DNA of 64,000 bases from Riptortus pedestris. Taxonomy: Eukaryota; Arthropoda; Insecta; Hemiptera; Alydidae. Location of the stretch: contig CM032232.1 of NCBI GenBank assembly GCA_019009955.1, positions 70,845,001 to 70,909,000 on the forward strand, in the 5' to 3' direction. The notes beneath the pieces are model-generated. The model searched no databases. It saw only the letters and a program-made list of their open reading frames with translations, and had not been told where the DNA came from. Of this stretch, positions 33,370 through 47,010 are shown piece after piece (the stretch's first letter is position 1; each line of letters opens with the position of its first letter). A program made the position numbers and the translations under genes.

Positions 33370-34460
33370 TATCAATTGAGTAGAGGATCTGTACACAGTC
33401 TGAGAGAGAACCCGTAGACAGTCAAAGGAAATCTCTTGTAGGCAACCTAAGAGAGAATCTGTATACCGTCAAGGCAGGGAAAGCTGTAGAAATCCTAGAA
33501 GAGGATTTGTAGGCAGTAAAGAAGACGAGCTATTTGTAGTCAAGAAGAGTGTCTGTAGACAGTCAAAGAAATCCTTGTAGTCAATCTAGGAGAGGATTTG
33601 TAGACAGTTCAGGAGTAGGAACCTGTAGACAACCTAGGAGAGGATTTGTAGACAGTTCAGGAGAAGGAACCTGTAGACAACCTAGGAGAGGATTTGTAGA
33701 CAGTTCAGGAGAAGGAACCTGTAGACTTCCTAGGAGAGGATTGGTACACAGTTCAGGAGAAGGAACTTATAGGCTTCCTAGGAGAGGATTAGTAGACAGT
33801 TCAGGAGAAGGAACCTGTAGACTTCCTAGGAGAGGATTGGTACACAGTTCAGGAGAAGGAACCTGTAGACTTCCTAGGAGAGGATTGGTACACAGTTCAG
33901 GAGAAAGAACCTGTAGACTTCCTAGGAGAGGATTGGTACACAGTTCAAGAGAAGGAACCTGTAGACTTCCTAGGAGAGGATTTGTAGACAGTTCAGGAGA
34001 AGGAACCTGTTGACAATCTAAGAGAGGATTTGTAGACAGTTCAGGAGTAGGAACCTGTTGACAATCTAAGAGAGGATTTGTAGACAGTTCAGGAGAAGAA
34101 ACATGAAAACAACCTAGGAGAGGATTTGTAGACAGTTCAGGAGAAGGAGTCTGTAGACAACCTAAGAGAGGATTTGTAGACAGTTCAGGAGAAAGAACCT
34201 GTAGACAACCAAGGAGAGGATTTGTAGACAGTTCTGGAGAAGGAACCTGTAGACAACCTAGGAGTAGATTTGTAGACACTCGAGAAGAGCATCTCTAGAC
34301 AGTCAATAAAAGTCCCTCTTGGCAATTTAGGTGAGGTTCTGTATACGGGCGAATAGACAAAAACTGTAGAAAATGTATGAGATGAATTTTAGATAATCTA
34401 AGAGTTTAGCTGTAGACAAATAAAGGGAGGGGGGTTTTGACTGTCAAGAAGAGGACCTAT
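33370..34460. repeat. 48-bp minisatellite (15 in-register units) with decayed flanks
   Basis: The AGGAGAGGATT anchor recurs at exactly 48-bp steps from 33588 to 34260 (15 positions, no indel). Each unit is a dimer of two about 24-bp halves starting GTAGACA(GTTC/ACCT)AGGAGA. The margins 33370-33587 and 34280-34460 hold the same motifs in decayed, out-of-register form. Middle units (about 33722-33966) share a variant with CTTCC and GGTACACAG. Because 48 is a multiple of three, both strands are open for long spans (plus 33549-34013, minus 33767-34279). The plus frame gives the 16-residue unit PRRGFVDSSGEGTCRQ. Nothing suggests translation. Confidence 0.9.
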
Positions 34461-36149
34461 AGACTTTCGCACAAGAATGACTTTGACGTGCTTTGGTATT
34501 CTCGGATGAGTGTGTGGTGAGGGGAGTTGTATTGTCTTGCTCCAAAAAATAACTTACTTCCTATTCACCAGTTGTGTTTAACATTGGGCTGGTGATGGGT
34601 GTTCCACAAGTTGAGCAGAGCTAATATCTGAGGAAATTGCACGAACTTCATGGGCAATCTCAAAGTGGATAGTACGCTCCAAAGTACGACATAGAAAGAT
34701 CTAAGCTTTTTATTCGAATTTCTCTCTTCCGGGAGCGTCGTTTTGTCCACTTTGTTGGGCTTGGCATTTGAACCGTCCTGGTTTATTTAGCAAGTTCCTA
34801 TTTCCCTTGTGGGAATCCTCCTGGACTCTTGGACTACCAAGGGCATCCAGATCTATCCCTTAGTGCACATGGGAACTTAGGGTTTATGTAGAGAATATGG
34901 AAACGAAAGTAAGAAGGCAATTGATTCCTGACGTAGTCTTTGAAAATAAAAATGTATATTATTGTGGTCTTCCTTTTTGTAGCCATATAGTTTTCTTCTG
35001 AATAATTCGGGTGATCCTTCAAAACGTGAGGCAATATTTTTTATTATAATTCAATTCCTAATAAAAAAAAAAAAAACACTCTGGGAGATTTAAAAATAAC
35101 CTTATTTGAATTTATTAAATTTGTATTAGGGGTGGAGTTGAGCCGTCATTAATCTTGCAGAGGGAAGCTGAACCCAGGGGAATTGATTGGTATTCCAGAA
35201 GCGAAGCAGCTCCATGGATTCTGCCCATTCGCGCGCCATCTTGCTTCTCATACTTCCTTCTAGTCGAATTAATCATTTATCATGAATAAACTAACTTAGT
35301 TTGTCTGGGAAGCTTAGAGCTATTTTGAATCATGGGGTTAGGTTTGGTCTAAGCGCACGTTCTACATTTAGGTTCCTCCCTTTCCAGTGATTAATTGAAC
35401 TTTTTGAAAATAACTACTCTAGAGCACAGAATGTATTAGCCAACAAAGATTATATTAATAAGTAATTTTATTCAATCAGTAGCCATTATATAGGTAATAG
35501 AGGAAACTCAGTAAATTCAAAGAAGCTGATAGGCAAGCGTAACAAAGTCATGTGAATGAAAGTTGCCTAACACATGGAGCAATTACTGAAGCTGTCGTGG
35601 AGAGTTCTTGCAGAACAATGAACTATATAAAACAGGTAACTCAGAATGGTATCATAATTGATTTATTCTGATTCAATAAATAGGCGGTGGGGCTCAATTG
35701 ATGAAGATAGTTGTTGGAACTAACATTTAATATTCTTGGGATTTAGAGAAAACCTTGGTGTGTCGAATCACAATGAAATTGTGCTTGATAAGAAAAATGC
35801 TTTTCCGTAATTCTGTTTCAAAAGAGAAAAAAAATTGTCTGGCCTAGCGAATCATTACATTAGGCATGGAGACCTATAAACAACGATGTATGTTTCTCAT
35901 AAGAAATCCAGAATGGAAAAAAAAAATTTAATTTGCATTAGAACACTTATTTTTTTCTAAGTACTAGTCATTTTTTTTATTAAACAGTTCGAGTCTTTAA
36001 TTATTTCTAAGGTCCCTCCTTTTTAGTAATTTTTTTTTAGTAATTGTTCTTTTTTTAAAAAACTATCCTACATCCAAGACAAGAGGAGGATACTGTGATG
36101 AAGCAACTTAATAGGCATTCAAACTTTAATTAATAGCCAAAAGTTAAAT

Positions 36150-36151
<2 letters not shown>
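34461..36151. other. Unassigned sequence
   Basis: No transposon ends or credible genes seen. The part from 35120 to 35260 is GC-richer and of balanced composition. Confidence 0.3.
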
Positions 36152-36209
<58 letters not shown>

Positions 36210-36230
36210 CTCCCCTCTCATTCTCGATTT
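36152..36230. repeat. (CT)n microsatellite
   Basis: About 54 bp of pure CT followed by impure CT/CCCTCTC sequence. Confidence 0.95.
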
Positions 36231-37347
36231 ATCTCTCTTCCTCCTATTCAAAAATATTTAAGAAATGTAAACAGCGCTCACCTTCAATCAATTAAAACTA
36301 CAAAATTAGAGAAAAAAAATGTCAATACCATGCGGGAGTATCCTCTATGACATAATCAAACAGCCTCAGTAGGAAATGAAACACCGAAGGTCTAATAGCT
36401 AATAGCTCAGCTGATAGATATGCAATAGCAAATAAGATTAACTCTAAGCCTTAATGCTTTACTAAAAAGAAAACCCAGAAATTATGTATGTCGCCAACTT
36501 TCAATGACATTGATGTTAGAGAGAGGCAAAGCTGTGCCCAAAGAAATAAAGCTTCTAAACTTTTGAACATTAGCATTAACCATTTCCTAACAAATACATA
36601 CACAAGTGTAATCCCAAAAGTTTTGTTTGACACTCCACATAACTTTACACTTCACTTAGACATACAAAATGACAGAATAAGAAGAAAAACGATAAGAACT
36701 TATCATTGACGTAGTAGCTTTTAATAAATAAATTAAAATGGAAGTATTACCAATGCATTCAGACATATTGCTTATTAAGATATATATCTTAATATGTATA
36801 TTCAGAAGTCGATAATATACTGTCTACTCCGGTTTGATTACTAAGGCTCTGGCTCAAGAGACACCCGGAAGGTTGTTTGATATTCAAGAAGCTCCTCTAA
36901 GTCACCAATACTTCCTTATACATAGATGAATTAAATATATACCATGAATAATTCTAGACGCAGCCGATAAGAATTTTATAGTAGTAGTAATGTTATACTA
37001 GATTTCTAGCTAATGGTCGTATAAATAAAACCTCTTGATCACTCCTCATTTATTGCACCTGCATAGCGTGTTTCTGATGTCTCTACAATAATTTTAATTA
37101 ATATATATTGGGCTAAGAACCTCTCACTATGCAAGTCAAAGTAAAATAGTTCAAGATGGTGTACAGCTAATTACATTAGAGTTTTGAGTACAAGCATGGG
37201 CACTTAAACAATTTATTTTATTGTGGAGCGTTCGCTGTGAGTCAATAAAAAGAAAAAATCAATGACTATAAACAAAATACAAAAATGAAAACAGTAACAA
37301 GAAAAAATTAAACAATACAATTAAAACAGAACAAACTAGGAAAGCAT
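36231..37347. other. Unassigned sequence
   Basis: A 73-codon plus-strand frame at 36488-36709 has no known domain. No element termini. Confidence 0.3.
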
Positions 37348-37419
37348 CCAAATAACAAAACGCAACTAAATAACAGAAAGCAACCAAATAACAGAACGCA
37401 ACTAAATAACAATAAAACA
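37348..37419. repeat. 18-bp tandem repeat (four units)
   Basis: Units CCAAATAACAAAACGCAA, CTAAATAACAGAAAGCAA, CCAAATAACAGAACGCAA and a decayed fourth. The second base alternates C/T, implying a 36-bp dimer. Confidence 0.85.
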
Positions 37420-37649
37420 CGAATCAATAAATAAACAAAAATGAATCATTAAATTAAAAAAAAAATATTTTGTAAGGAAACTAGGTAATTTTAAACTGTG
37501 AAGACTAATAAAATTAGGAAACAATTATATACTTCCAATGGTTAAAATTAAAACTGAAATCAAATAAATAAAAATTAGTATGTGCATTAATAAAATGAAC
37601 TGGTTAAATTTTCTAATAACTAAAATCATATGCTCCTACATTCTCTATC

Positions 37650-37900
37650 ACGCAATTAACCTCAGTAAAGTAGTGACGGTAAGAGGTACTGGTTCGATAC
37701 CCGATAAGATTAATTTAGTCCACCAGTTCGTAGCCCCCAGAGGGCACTAGCGTTGCGGTACCAGTGGAGGAGCGAGAGATGGATAATACAGTTTTCCTTT
37801 CTAGTCTTGTAAAACTGTCAAACCATGGCCAGTCCTAATTTCATCAGCTGGGAAGATGGCTGCAATGACAGTGCGTCCTGGTGCCCTTCATAGACCAAAA
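37650..37900 (+). repeat. Candidate tRNA-derived SINE
   Basis: TGGTTCGATACCC at about 37690 is a perfect RNA polymerase III B-box match. It is followed by a GC-richer body (AGAGGGCACTAGCGTTGCGG, GTGGAGGAGCGAGAGATGG) unlike its surroundings. A box A is not clear, and no second copy exists in this window. Confidence 0.35.
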
Positions 37901-37925
37901 TATATGCTATAGCAAGCATATAGTT

Positions 37926-37991
37926 TTCCTGCGAAAAAGTGCGTCATGAGTAAAACCTGAATAGCTGATTTCCCTTAGAGGAAATTTGCTA
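37926..37991 (+). mobile_element. HINE-like 3' end fragment
   Basis: GCGTCATGAGTAAAACCTGA and AGCTGATTTCCC with a damaged palindrome and TTGCTAA. Only the last about 65 bp of an element. Confidence 0.6.
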
Positions 37992-39072
37992 ATAGGGAGA
38001 GAGCCTCAAGCCGATCAAGAATTGGAGAGTGCAATACTCTCGAATCATCCAGGAAAGAAACTACAAGTGAAAGAAGAAAATGACGAATACCATGCTTCAG
38101 AACAATATAAAATATGAAATAAGGAAAAACTACAACATGTAAAAAAGTCATTTTACAAAAAACCAGAATATAAAAGACGTAGTTTGGCAGCTTGCCTATC
38201 AACCTGTTCAAAAACAGGATTGGAAATTAACAAGTCAAATTCATTGCTTTACGAAGAAAGTCTATAAAGAGGAACGGATAATCAGACATTGGAGTACTAG
38301 CAGATAGGATTAACTAATAAGAGTAAAACAGTAGAGAAATTGCCTACGGATGAAAAAGCGTGCTAAATCTGGATATAAATAATGCTAAATAAGATGGACG
38401 CGTGCTTCGAAAGAGTTTTCAAACAATAAAATCACTAAAACAAATTATTATCATATTCGAAATTTTAATGAAATCTCCGTCGTTCAAATAAACCTATTCT
38501 GAAAATAATAATTCCATTTTAGACGGCTGTTTCATTTCAGGCTTTACCATTTCCATGAAATGGGTTCTGGCTTGATTGCTCTCTTTTTCAAGAAACCGGT
38601 ATTAAGGGTATATAAGGATAAAGTGAACCCCCGATGCTTAAATCAAGGGATGCTGGGATAACAACTCGGAAAGTGTAAAAAGCCATGAAAAATATATGAG
38701 TTATGGATAGGAAATGGGAAACAGCGACTCCCTGTCAGTGGTGTATTTGACAAGGATTCCCGGGAGAAATATTGGGTTTTTTTTCCGGAATGGATCCTGT
38801 CAGGGGGTAAGAAATCCCCCCCTTCTTGCAATTCCCCGTAGGTAATTCCTACAGTATGAATTACTCGGAAAATCCCCCCATTCTCGACCTATATCTACCT
38901 CAACATCTCATTTCGCGCAGTGAAATACATTGAAGGATATGCAAAGCAGAGCCTCATTCCACTGGTTCTTCTATTTCAGTATTTTACATTAGACGACTAC
39001 GCTACATGGGGAAAATACTATTACTTCTACAAATTTGCATAGTTATATGTAAGTGGAGTACAGGGAAATTAG
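37992..39072. other. Unassigned sequence
   Basis: No recognised feature. C/G-run-containing stretch at 38756-38880 has no HINE-like core around it. Confidence 0.3.
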
Positions 39073-39290
39073 TCTCCCTCATTCTCCCCTCTCCCTCTCC
39101 CTCTCCCTCTCTCTCTCTCTCTTTCTCTCTCTCCCTCTCCCTCTCTCCCTCTCCCCCCTCTCCCTCTCCCCCCCTATCTCTCTCCCTCCCTCCCTCTCTC
39201 TCCCTCTCCCTCTCACTCTACCTCTACACCTCCTCCCCTCTCTCCCTCTCTCTCCCTCTCACTCTCACTCTCACTCTCACCCTCTCCCCA

Positions 39291-39346
<56 letters not shown>

Positions 39347-39407
39347 CTCTCCCTCTCTACCTCTCCCTCCCTCTTCCCCTCTACCCCCTCTCCCCCCTTT
39401 CTGGTTT
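39073..39407. repeat. Long polypyrimidine (CT/CCCTCT) tract
   Basis: About 330 bp almost without purines on this strand, mixing (CT)n, CCCTCT and CTCACT units. Serine/leucine-rich open frames across it are low-complexity artefacts. Confidence 0.95.
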
Positions 39408-41397
39408 TGGTAATAAAACGTAACAATATTCTTATTAAAATGATGAATTTTGTATATTTAAAACACTTTAAATGTTAATTTTCTTTTTTTTTATCTCCAA
39501 TAAGTATTAGTTGTATTGTATTGTATGGTGTAGAGCTCAATTTAGATGGCGAAATTTTATAAACACGCGTAATTATCTTCTCTCTTTCTCTCTCTCTTAC
39601 ATAGTCATGTGTGCTGATTAGTGTTAGTTGGTGTCCTCTTTGCTATCCTCTTTTCAATTCTTTTTTATATTCTAATGAAAGATGTAGGCGTCACTAACAT
39701 GGCGAACACGCAGTAATTAATTTGACCAAAAGATGAAAGATAGATGAAGGACGCGCAGTGTCAGTCAATAATGGGTCAGACGGATCGGTACACACCATGT
39801 TTACAATTACAAAAAGGAACTTCGCATCAGCTTCAGACGGGATATACGTCAAAACATAGGTATCTTTTATACTAGGTGACATAAGTTTCCACGCCTCTCA
39901 AGGTAAATACATTGCATTGTGTCAGAGACGAATCTCATACGATACTCGATGGATGTTAGGATATTAAGAGCATGGAGATAAGCACACAAGGCCTTGTACA
40001 AGTACGACTGGTATTGACACAATACTTTGTCAACTAAATGTAGGTAGTTTAGTATAAGCAAATATCTTCTCGTTGTTTTTCTTCCGTCAGTGCAGTGAGC
40101 ATTAGTCTTTGGTAGGACAGCTGCATATGTGAAATAATATATTGTCAGCAGGGCAGGTGCAGGCAAACGTGTGGCGGAGGTCCATCTGAGGCGAAGACAG
40201 AATTAAAAAAAAACAATGAGAATATTAGACATAAACTTTAACATATACTTCTTAATTCAATTTTATGACCGAAATGCCTTTATATATTAGTTCTTTACGG
40301 GTACCGGTCAACTGAGGAAATGGTATTAAATACGGAGTTTTGCCAACTTTCATGCTAATAATTCAGGATATCTTTGGTTCAAGACAATTGCATTAAACTG
40401 TGGTAGTAATTTTTTTTAATTGAATTTTAACTATGTTATTGAATTGTAAGCTTCTTATTGTCATGTTTTTGTTTGTAAGACTTGAGGACAAAAACATTGT
40501 TATATCGTTGGCAACACTACGTTTTTAAATTATAATTACTCAGTTCACCATCCGAAAAGAAGATTTACTATATGGAGTATATTTAATTATCTCTGAAAGT
40601 ATAAATATGAAGTGTTCTTTTGATACATATAAATATTTATCTATATGCTTGTATGTGTGTTTTTGTCTCTGTATTTATGTATATTTCTATAATGTTATAT
40701 CTTAAAACTCACAACAACAAAATATCTTTCTTTTCATAAGATGTGTGATTAAAAACGACGCTTAGTAATTGATGAATACTGAAGGCCTTATTTTCTGCCC
40801 CTCATATGAAGGATCTCATTAAAACTCCTAATAAATAATTGTGATGTTAGTTCAGTCATCACTAAACAGCTTCATTAAAGATTAATAGGTTTTTTTGGAC
40901 GTATATTTCAAAAATAAAATTGTAGTTTTCAGGCTGTTTTTCGGCCACTAAAGATCTCGAGTGTATAATATTTGCATATGACATGAATGACAGATTCATA
41001 AAATAGTGGTATGAATACATTTCTGCGTGATGATTAATCGGTAAGGATGTACTAAAGTCAGTCATATGGTCTCGGGGCCAAAAGTAACTAATTTTATCCG
41101 CTTTGAACATTGGCCTTACGATCATTCATAATTTGTAACATTAGCAGCTTGTGTGACATTACATTATAATCGACACTACAGGAAATGGTAAAATAATTCA
41201 AAGTCTATTAGAGACAAAGCTGTTGTCGAGGAAAACTATAAAATTTTGAAATCAATCCACACATACATAAAATAAATATTTTTTTTCTTTTTTAAATATT
41301 AATGTAGAATGATCATTATCGAAGCCCCTCTTTGAAGGATGTTCTCAATTGCATATTCTTGTTGTATTAAGAGAACCGCTTGTACAATTTAAAAAAA
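39408..41397. other. Long unassigned stretch
   Basis: Several short frames on the minus strand (e.g. 39867-40166, 40862-41125) lack domains. No transposon termini seen. Confidence 0.3.
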
Positions 41398-42372
<975 letters not shown>

Positions 42373-42469
42373 CTTTCACAAAATTTCAAATTGACAACTT
42401 TTTCGTTAATTTAAGGAGAAGATTGGATGTCTGAGCGGTAATTCTCACAATTAGATCTAACCTCATTTA

Positions 42470-42546
42470 TGCAATAGCTTGCCGTTGGATGAGCATTTTA
42501 AAACTCCGTTATGTGTATAAACTTGCTGATTTCCCTAAGGAGAAAA
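42470..42546 (+). mobile_element. Old HINE-like 3' end fragment
   Basis: GGATGAGCATTTTAAAACTC and a decayed GCTGATTTCCCTAAGGAGAAAAGCC resemble the terminal 75 bp of the family. Confidence 0.35.
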
Positions 42547-43645
42547 GCCATGAAAAATGTATCGCTTTCGGTTGCCAGAACATTCCCGTAGAGTCAAAAA
42601 TGGAAAGAAAGCAAAATGAGCACATTGAACTGAAGGAGAATTTTTGAATGATGAGCAGCCGATATTGTGGAGGCAAAGCTGCGCAATGAATAGCATAGGC
42701 ATTGGATTGATGATTTCCAATATAATTTTAGAAATATTTATATCATTTAATACCTTCGACATTTACAGCGTTTCTGACATTTTGCCAATTTAGTTTCCTT
42801 TAGATACAGTTCCTTGACGTTAACGAATCGGGAACTCATTTTGAATTGATTAGATGCATACCTCTGTTAACTAGTGCGAATCCTGTAAGGTAGCAAATGT
42901 GATTAGAACCTTGTCCTCCTCCATAGCCTTTTCGCCAAGGATAATCCCATTAGTTTTTCTGGTCGCCATTTTCTCATCCCAAGCTTGTGAAGTAAATGGC
43001 TCTTCCTACATTGAATGTAGCCCTAATCCTTATATCGGAAGCCTTTTATTACATTTTCAGTATTTTTTTTAAATAAAAAAAAAATAAAATCGAATAGTAG
43101 AAATGACATACAAAATTTGACTACCATAATATATTTCTTCATAGAACTGTAATTATGAGGTACAATTATGATCAAGACCTTTGATAGCTCATGCCAAATA
43201 AAATTTTTTAAATATTTGGAATGTATGCCATTTGGATATTAATTAGAAAAGGAACCACTTGTAGTTTCTCAGGGTTTGCGTTATACATTTATGTTTCAAT
43301 GATTTTTTTCAATATTATTACTTAGGTACTAGACCAAAGGATCGACGCACCTTAATATAAAAGTGCATTGTCAAAAAAAGAATAAAAAATACATGCTAAA
43401 TTTAAGTATATTAATCCTATTTTTGATTATCTCAAATTATGATTAATTTGGAGGTATGGATGTTACATTGTTTGATTTTGACTTTTTCCCCACAATATAG
43501 AGAAGTTACATTTTAACGTTGAAGAGTAAGTAACCAAACTTAGTCTTTAGGAGTAACATTACCATTTTTTACGTAGATTTTCAATGCCGAAGATTAAACT
43601 AAACTTAGTTTATAGTTTAGTTAAACTATACTAAATTTCACTTTT
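42547..43645. other. Unassigned sequence with a small palindrome
   Basis: An imperfect inverted repeat of TAAACTAAAC / GTTTAGTTAAACTA lies at about 43586-43632. Otherwise nothing recognised. Confidence 0.35.
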
Positions 43646-44854
43646 ACAGATTGGCATATAGATCGTACTCATGACGCGATTTACTAAAACATTGTTCAGC
43701 CCAAGCGATCAAGGCCATCCCAGGAGATGACGAAAATGAGGTCCGTTCATAATTATGTGTATATATATGGCTGCTAGTACTCTAGCGGTCGCAACTTTTG
43801 TTTCATCGTTACCAAACTCGATATTTAATCGCTTTATGTAATAGGAAAGAATGGATGAAATCGGACTAGTGGGAGGGGGGTTTAGAGTGAAGGATTTTCG
43901 AAAATTCGAAATATCTCCGTTACTACACGTCGAATCGAAAACTTGTATAGAACCTATTTTATTGCAAATTAAATGTACTATAAATATTGTTATATTCATT
44001 TCTTCTCTATCTTGAATATTAACTGAGGTATTTACTTCTTCAGTTCTTGTACAACTAAAATTTGAGTTATTAAAATATAAATTATTCTGATTTATTATAC
44101 ATTGTAGTACTAGATTTAGTAAATAGTTTTCATTAATATAAATATGTTATATTCATATATTTGCATTAAAGTTAACACGTTATATTCATATATATCAGTT
44201 ATTGTTTTTCTTTCCGAAGAAAAATTTGTCTATCTATCTGTTCACCTCTAAGGGGTTGGCAGACCTGTTTGTTTCCAACTCAGAAGACGTTTCCGTTGGG
44301 AGCTTATTAAAATTAACTGAAACATTTCTCATTACCGTCTGTATTTTCTCACGGTGGTGTTCATCAGTATGGAGATTTCTGTATTGTAAAAGTCCGTCAC
44401 GCAGGGGCTGCGTAAACTAAGCAGAAGAAGAAATCTTCCCAATAACAGCTGTAGTAGGAAGGGATCTCTAAACCTATTCACGAGGGAGGAATAGTTCCGG
44501 AAATGGCCACCAGAGCTCTCGGTGGAAAGTCCGGAACATGGCGGAGTCCAGCCGATCACACACACAATACAAATGCAAATATCTCGGTTAATATTCAAGA
44601 TACGGAATAAATGTATAGAACAATATTTATAGTAAATTTAATTTACAATAAGATTGATTCTATACAATTAATCGATCCAACGCATAATAACGGAGATATT
44701 TTGAATTTTCAAAAATCCCCCCTCTAACCCCCCCCCCCTCCCACTGATCCGATTTCAGCCATTAACGAACTTGATGTTCTTTTTTACATAAAACGTTTAA
44801 ATTCCGAGTTTGGTAACGATCAAACAAAAATTACGACCGCTAGAGCGTTAACAG

Positions 44855-44912
<58 letters not shown>

Positions 44913-45086
44913 GAACGGACCTCATTTTCGTCATCTCCTGGGTAGGATCGATGGATATTTGAAGAAATTTTTCGAAACTCGCGTCATGAGTACGACCTCA
45001 ATAGCTGATTTCCCCTAAGGGAAATCTGCTAAAACTTCAAGTATGAAATCTGCTTACTTTACGTTGCCCCTGTGTGATGGACTTTT
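43646..45086 (-). mobile_element. HINE-like element 17 (type C), interrupted by element 18
   Basis: A decayed 3' end (TACAGATTGGCATATAG) is followed by the 3' block, a very short TA tract, core (G-run 43873-43880) and a long 5' module to TTGTAAAA at about 44391. After element 18 it continues with CTTCAAGTATGAAATCTGCTT and ends GCCCCTGTGTGATGGAC at about 45084. The outer copy is clearly older than the inner one. Confidence 0.75.
44392..45030 (+). mobile_element. HINE-like element 18 (type B, full length), nested in element 17
   Basis: GTCCGTCACGCAGGGGCTGC at 44392, type B module (TATTCACGAGGGAGGAATAG), core with a long C-run (44729-44738), (TA)n at 44861-44907, 3' block, palindrome with one change and CTGCT at 45030. 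The type B module lost some bases just after AAGCAG. Confidence 0.85.
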
Positions 45087-45170
45087 TAGAGATTCATTTT
45101 AACCTATTATTCTCATATAAGTTAGAAATTTGCTTTTAGTTTCATAGGTTTAGAGTTTAACATTAAAAAA

Positions 45171-45691
45171 TTCCGTCACGCAGGGGCTGCGTAAACTAAG
45201 CAGATTTCCCACGTGAAGTTTTACAATAGAGAAATCTGCCTAATAACAACTGTAGTAGTAAGAAACCTCTAAACCTAAAACATTATTTAGGGCGTAATAA
45301 CCCAGTAGTTTCTAGCCCCAAAAAACAGTTAACCTAACCTCTAAACCTATTCACGAGGGACGAATAGTTATGGAAACGGCCGCCAGTGCTCTCGGCGGAA
45401 AGTCCGAACATAGCCTACTGGTGACCACACGCAGATTACAAATGCAAATATCTCGGTTAATATTCAAGATACAGAATAAATGTATAAGAACAATATTTAT
45501 AGTATATTTAATTTGCAATAAGATTTATTCTATACAATTTTTCGACCCGACGCATAATAACGGAGATATTTTGAATTTTCAAAAATCCCCCTCTAAACCC
45601 CTCTAGGATCGATGGACATTTGAAGAAATTTTTCGAAACTCGCATCATGAGTACGACCTCAATAGCTGATTTCGCTTATGGGAAATCTGCT
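45171..45691 (+). mobile_element. HINE-like element 19 (type B) lacking the TA core
   Basis: The 5' end TTCCGTCACGCAGGGGCTGC and module B contain an extra insert (45277-45348). The core stops at CCCCTCTAAACCCCTC and jumps directly to TAGGATCGATGGACATTTG, deleting the TA tract and flanks. It ends with a damaged palindrome and CTGCT. Confidence 0.8.
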
Positions 45692-46396
45692 AAAAACTAT
45701 TGTGTCTGAGGTATTTACTCTATGATGTACGTAATGTAACCATGTGAATACATTTCACATGTTACTTTAGAACACTAGTGGTGACGATTTCACTTCTGTA
45801 TGTATCGTGTAAGATCTATATCACCAGCATTTGAATAATAGCTAGCAAAGTTCGCATCATCATGTGCAAAATGTATCGCCACCAATTAAGTTTAATAACT
45901 CATATACGGCTAATTTGAACGTAAACGCTGTCAAATTAATAGCTCGGCACTTTGATTGGCCGTTAAAGCGAAATTAGGGAAGTTGTGTAAGAATAATCGT
46001 GCAATCTATTAACAGGCAATTGTCCGGGCATGTATGGTTCGTGCCGTTACAACTTTGCATGATAGCTTCATTATACTTTAGAATTTTACGTTCAAGCGCT
46101 TATGTGAGCACGAAACTTCCTCCGAAGGTACATTGTAGGCTTTAAGACCCGTAATAACGGCCATTTTTCCGTAATGGAAATATGGCCGAGGAGCGAAATT
46201 ACGGCAAGTCTGCCGTAAAAGGCACATAAGAATTTAGCACGAACTTCTTTTTCTTCATGCTTTTTATGGCTTACTGCTCAGCTTATAACTTCTTTTGGAA
46301 AGTCTTTATTGTTATTGTCCTTAATGAATATTTATGAGCAATTTCTTAAATCTTTATTGTATCTACCATATACGACGATATTTTTAATACCATTTT
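45692..46396. other. Unassigned non-repeat stretch
   Basis: No element termini or microsatellite. Balanced composition with words such as AATTAATAGCTCGGCACTTTG and paired CCGTAATAACGG / TTACGGC inverted motifs (46150-46220). A candidate for conserved non-coding sequence, unproven. Confidence 0.3.
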
Positions 46397-46518
46397 AGCA
46401 GATTTCCCTTTAGGGAAATCAGCTATTGAGGTTGTACTCATGACGGAATTTTCGAAATTTTTCTTCAAATGTCCATCGATCCTACCCAGTAGATGACGAA
46501 AATGAGGTCCGTTCAAAA

Positions 46519-46588
<70 letters not shown>

Positions 46589-47010
46589 CAGTTACCGCTC
46601 TAGCGGTCGCAATTTTTGTTTAATCGTTACCAAACTCGATATTTAGTCGTTTTATGTAAAAATACAGATCAAGTTCGTTAACGGCTGAAATCGGACCAGT
46701 GGGAGGGGGGGTTTAGAGGAGAGGATTTTCGAAAATTCGAAATATCTCCGTTACCATACGTCGGATCGAAAAAGTGTACGGAATCAATCTTATTGCAAAT
46801 TACATTTACCATAAATATTGTTATATACATTTATTCTCTATCTTGAATATTAACCGAGATATTTGCATTTTTATTAAGTGTAACGGACGAGTGAGTTTCC
46901 CGCCAAAACTTAGTTCGGCCTTAACTGTTGGGCTCTCGTATGGAGATGTCTCTATTGTATAACTTCACGTGGGAAATCTGCTTAGTTTACGCAGCCCCTG
47001 CGTGACGGAC
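46397..47010 (-). mobile_element. HINE-like element 20 (full length)
   Basis: Palindrome with one change at the 3' end, (TA)n at 46522-46584, G-run 46701-46709, complete core and GCAGCCCCTGCGTGACGGAC at 47010. The short 5' module carries GGGCTCTCGTATGGAGATG. Confidence 0.85.

Noticed and set aside
33767..34279. 170-codon minus-strand repeat protein
   Set aside because: The unit length of 48 bp keeps all stop-free frames open; both strands are open, and there is no start context or domain.
33588..34280. CRISPR array
   Set aside because: Repeats are contiguous 48-bp minisatellite units with no unique spacers, in a eukaryotic context.
39006..39478. Two overlapping serine/proline/leucine-rich frames of 135 and 141 codons
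   Set aside because: They are frame translations of a polypyrimidine tract.
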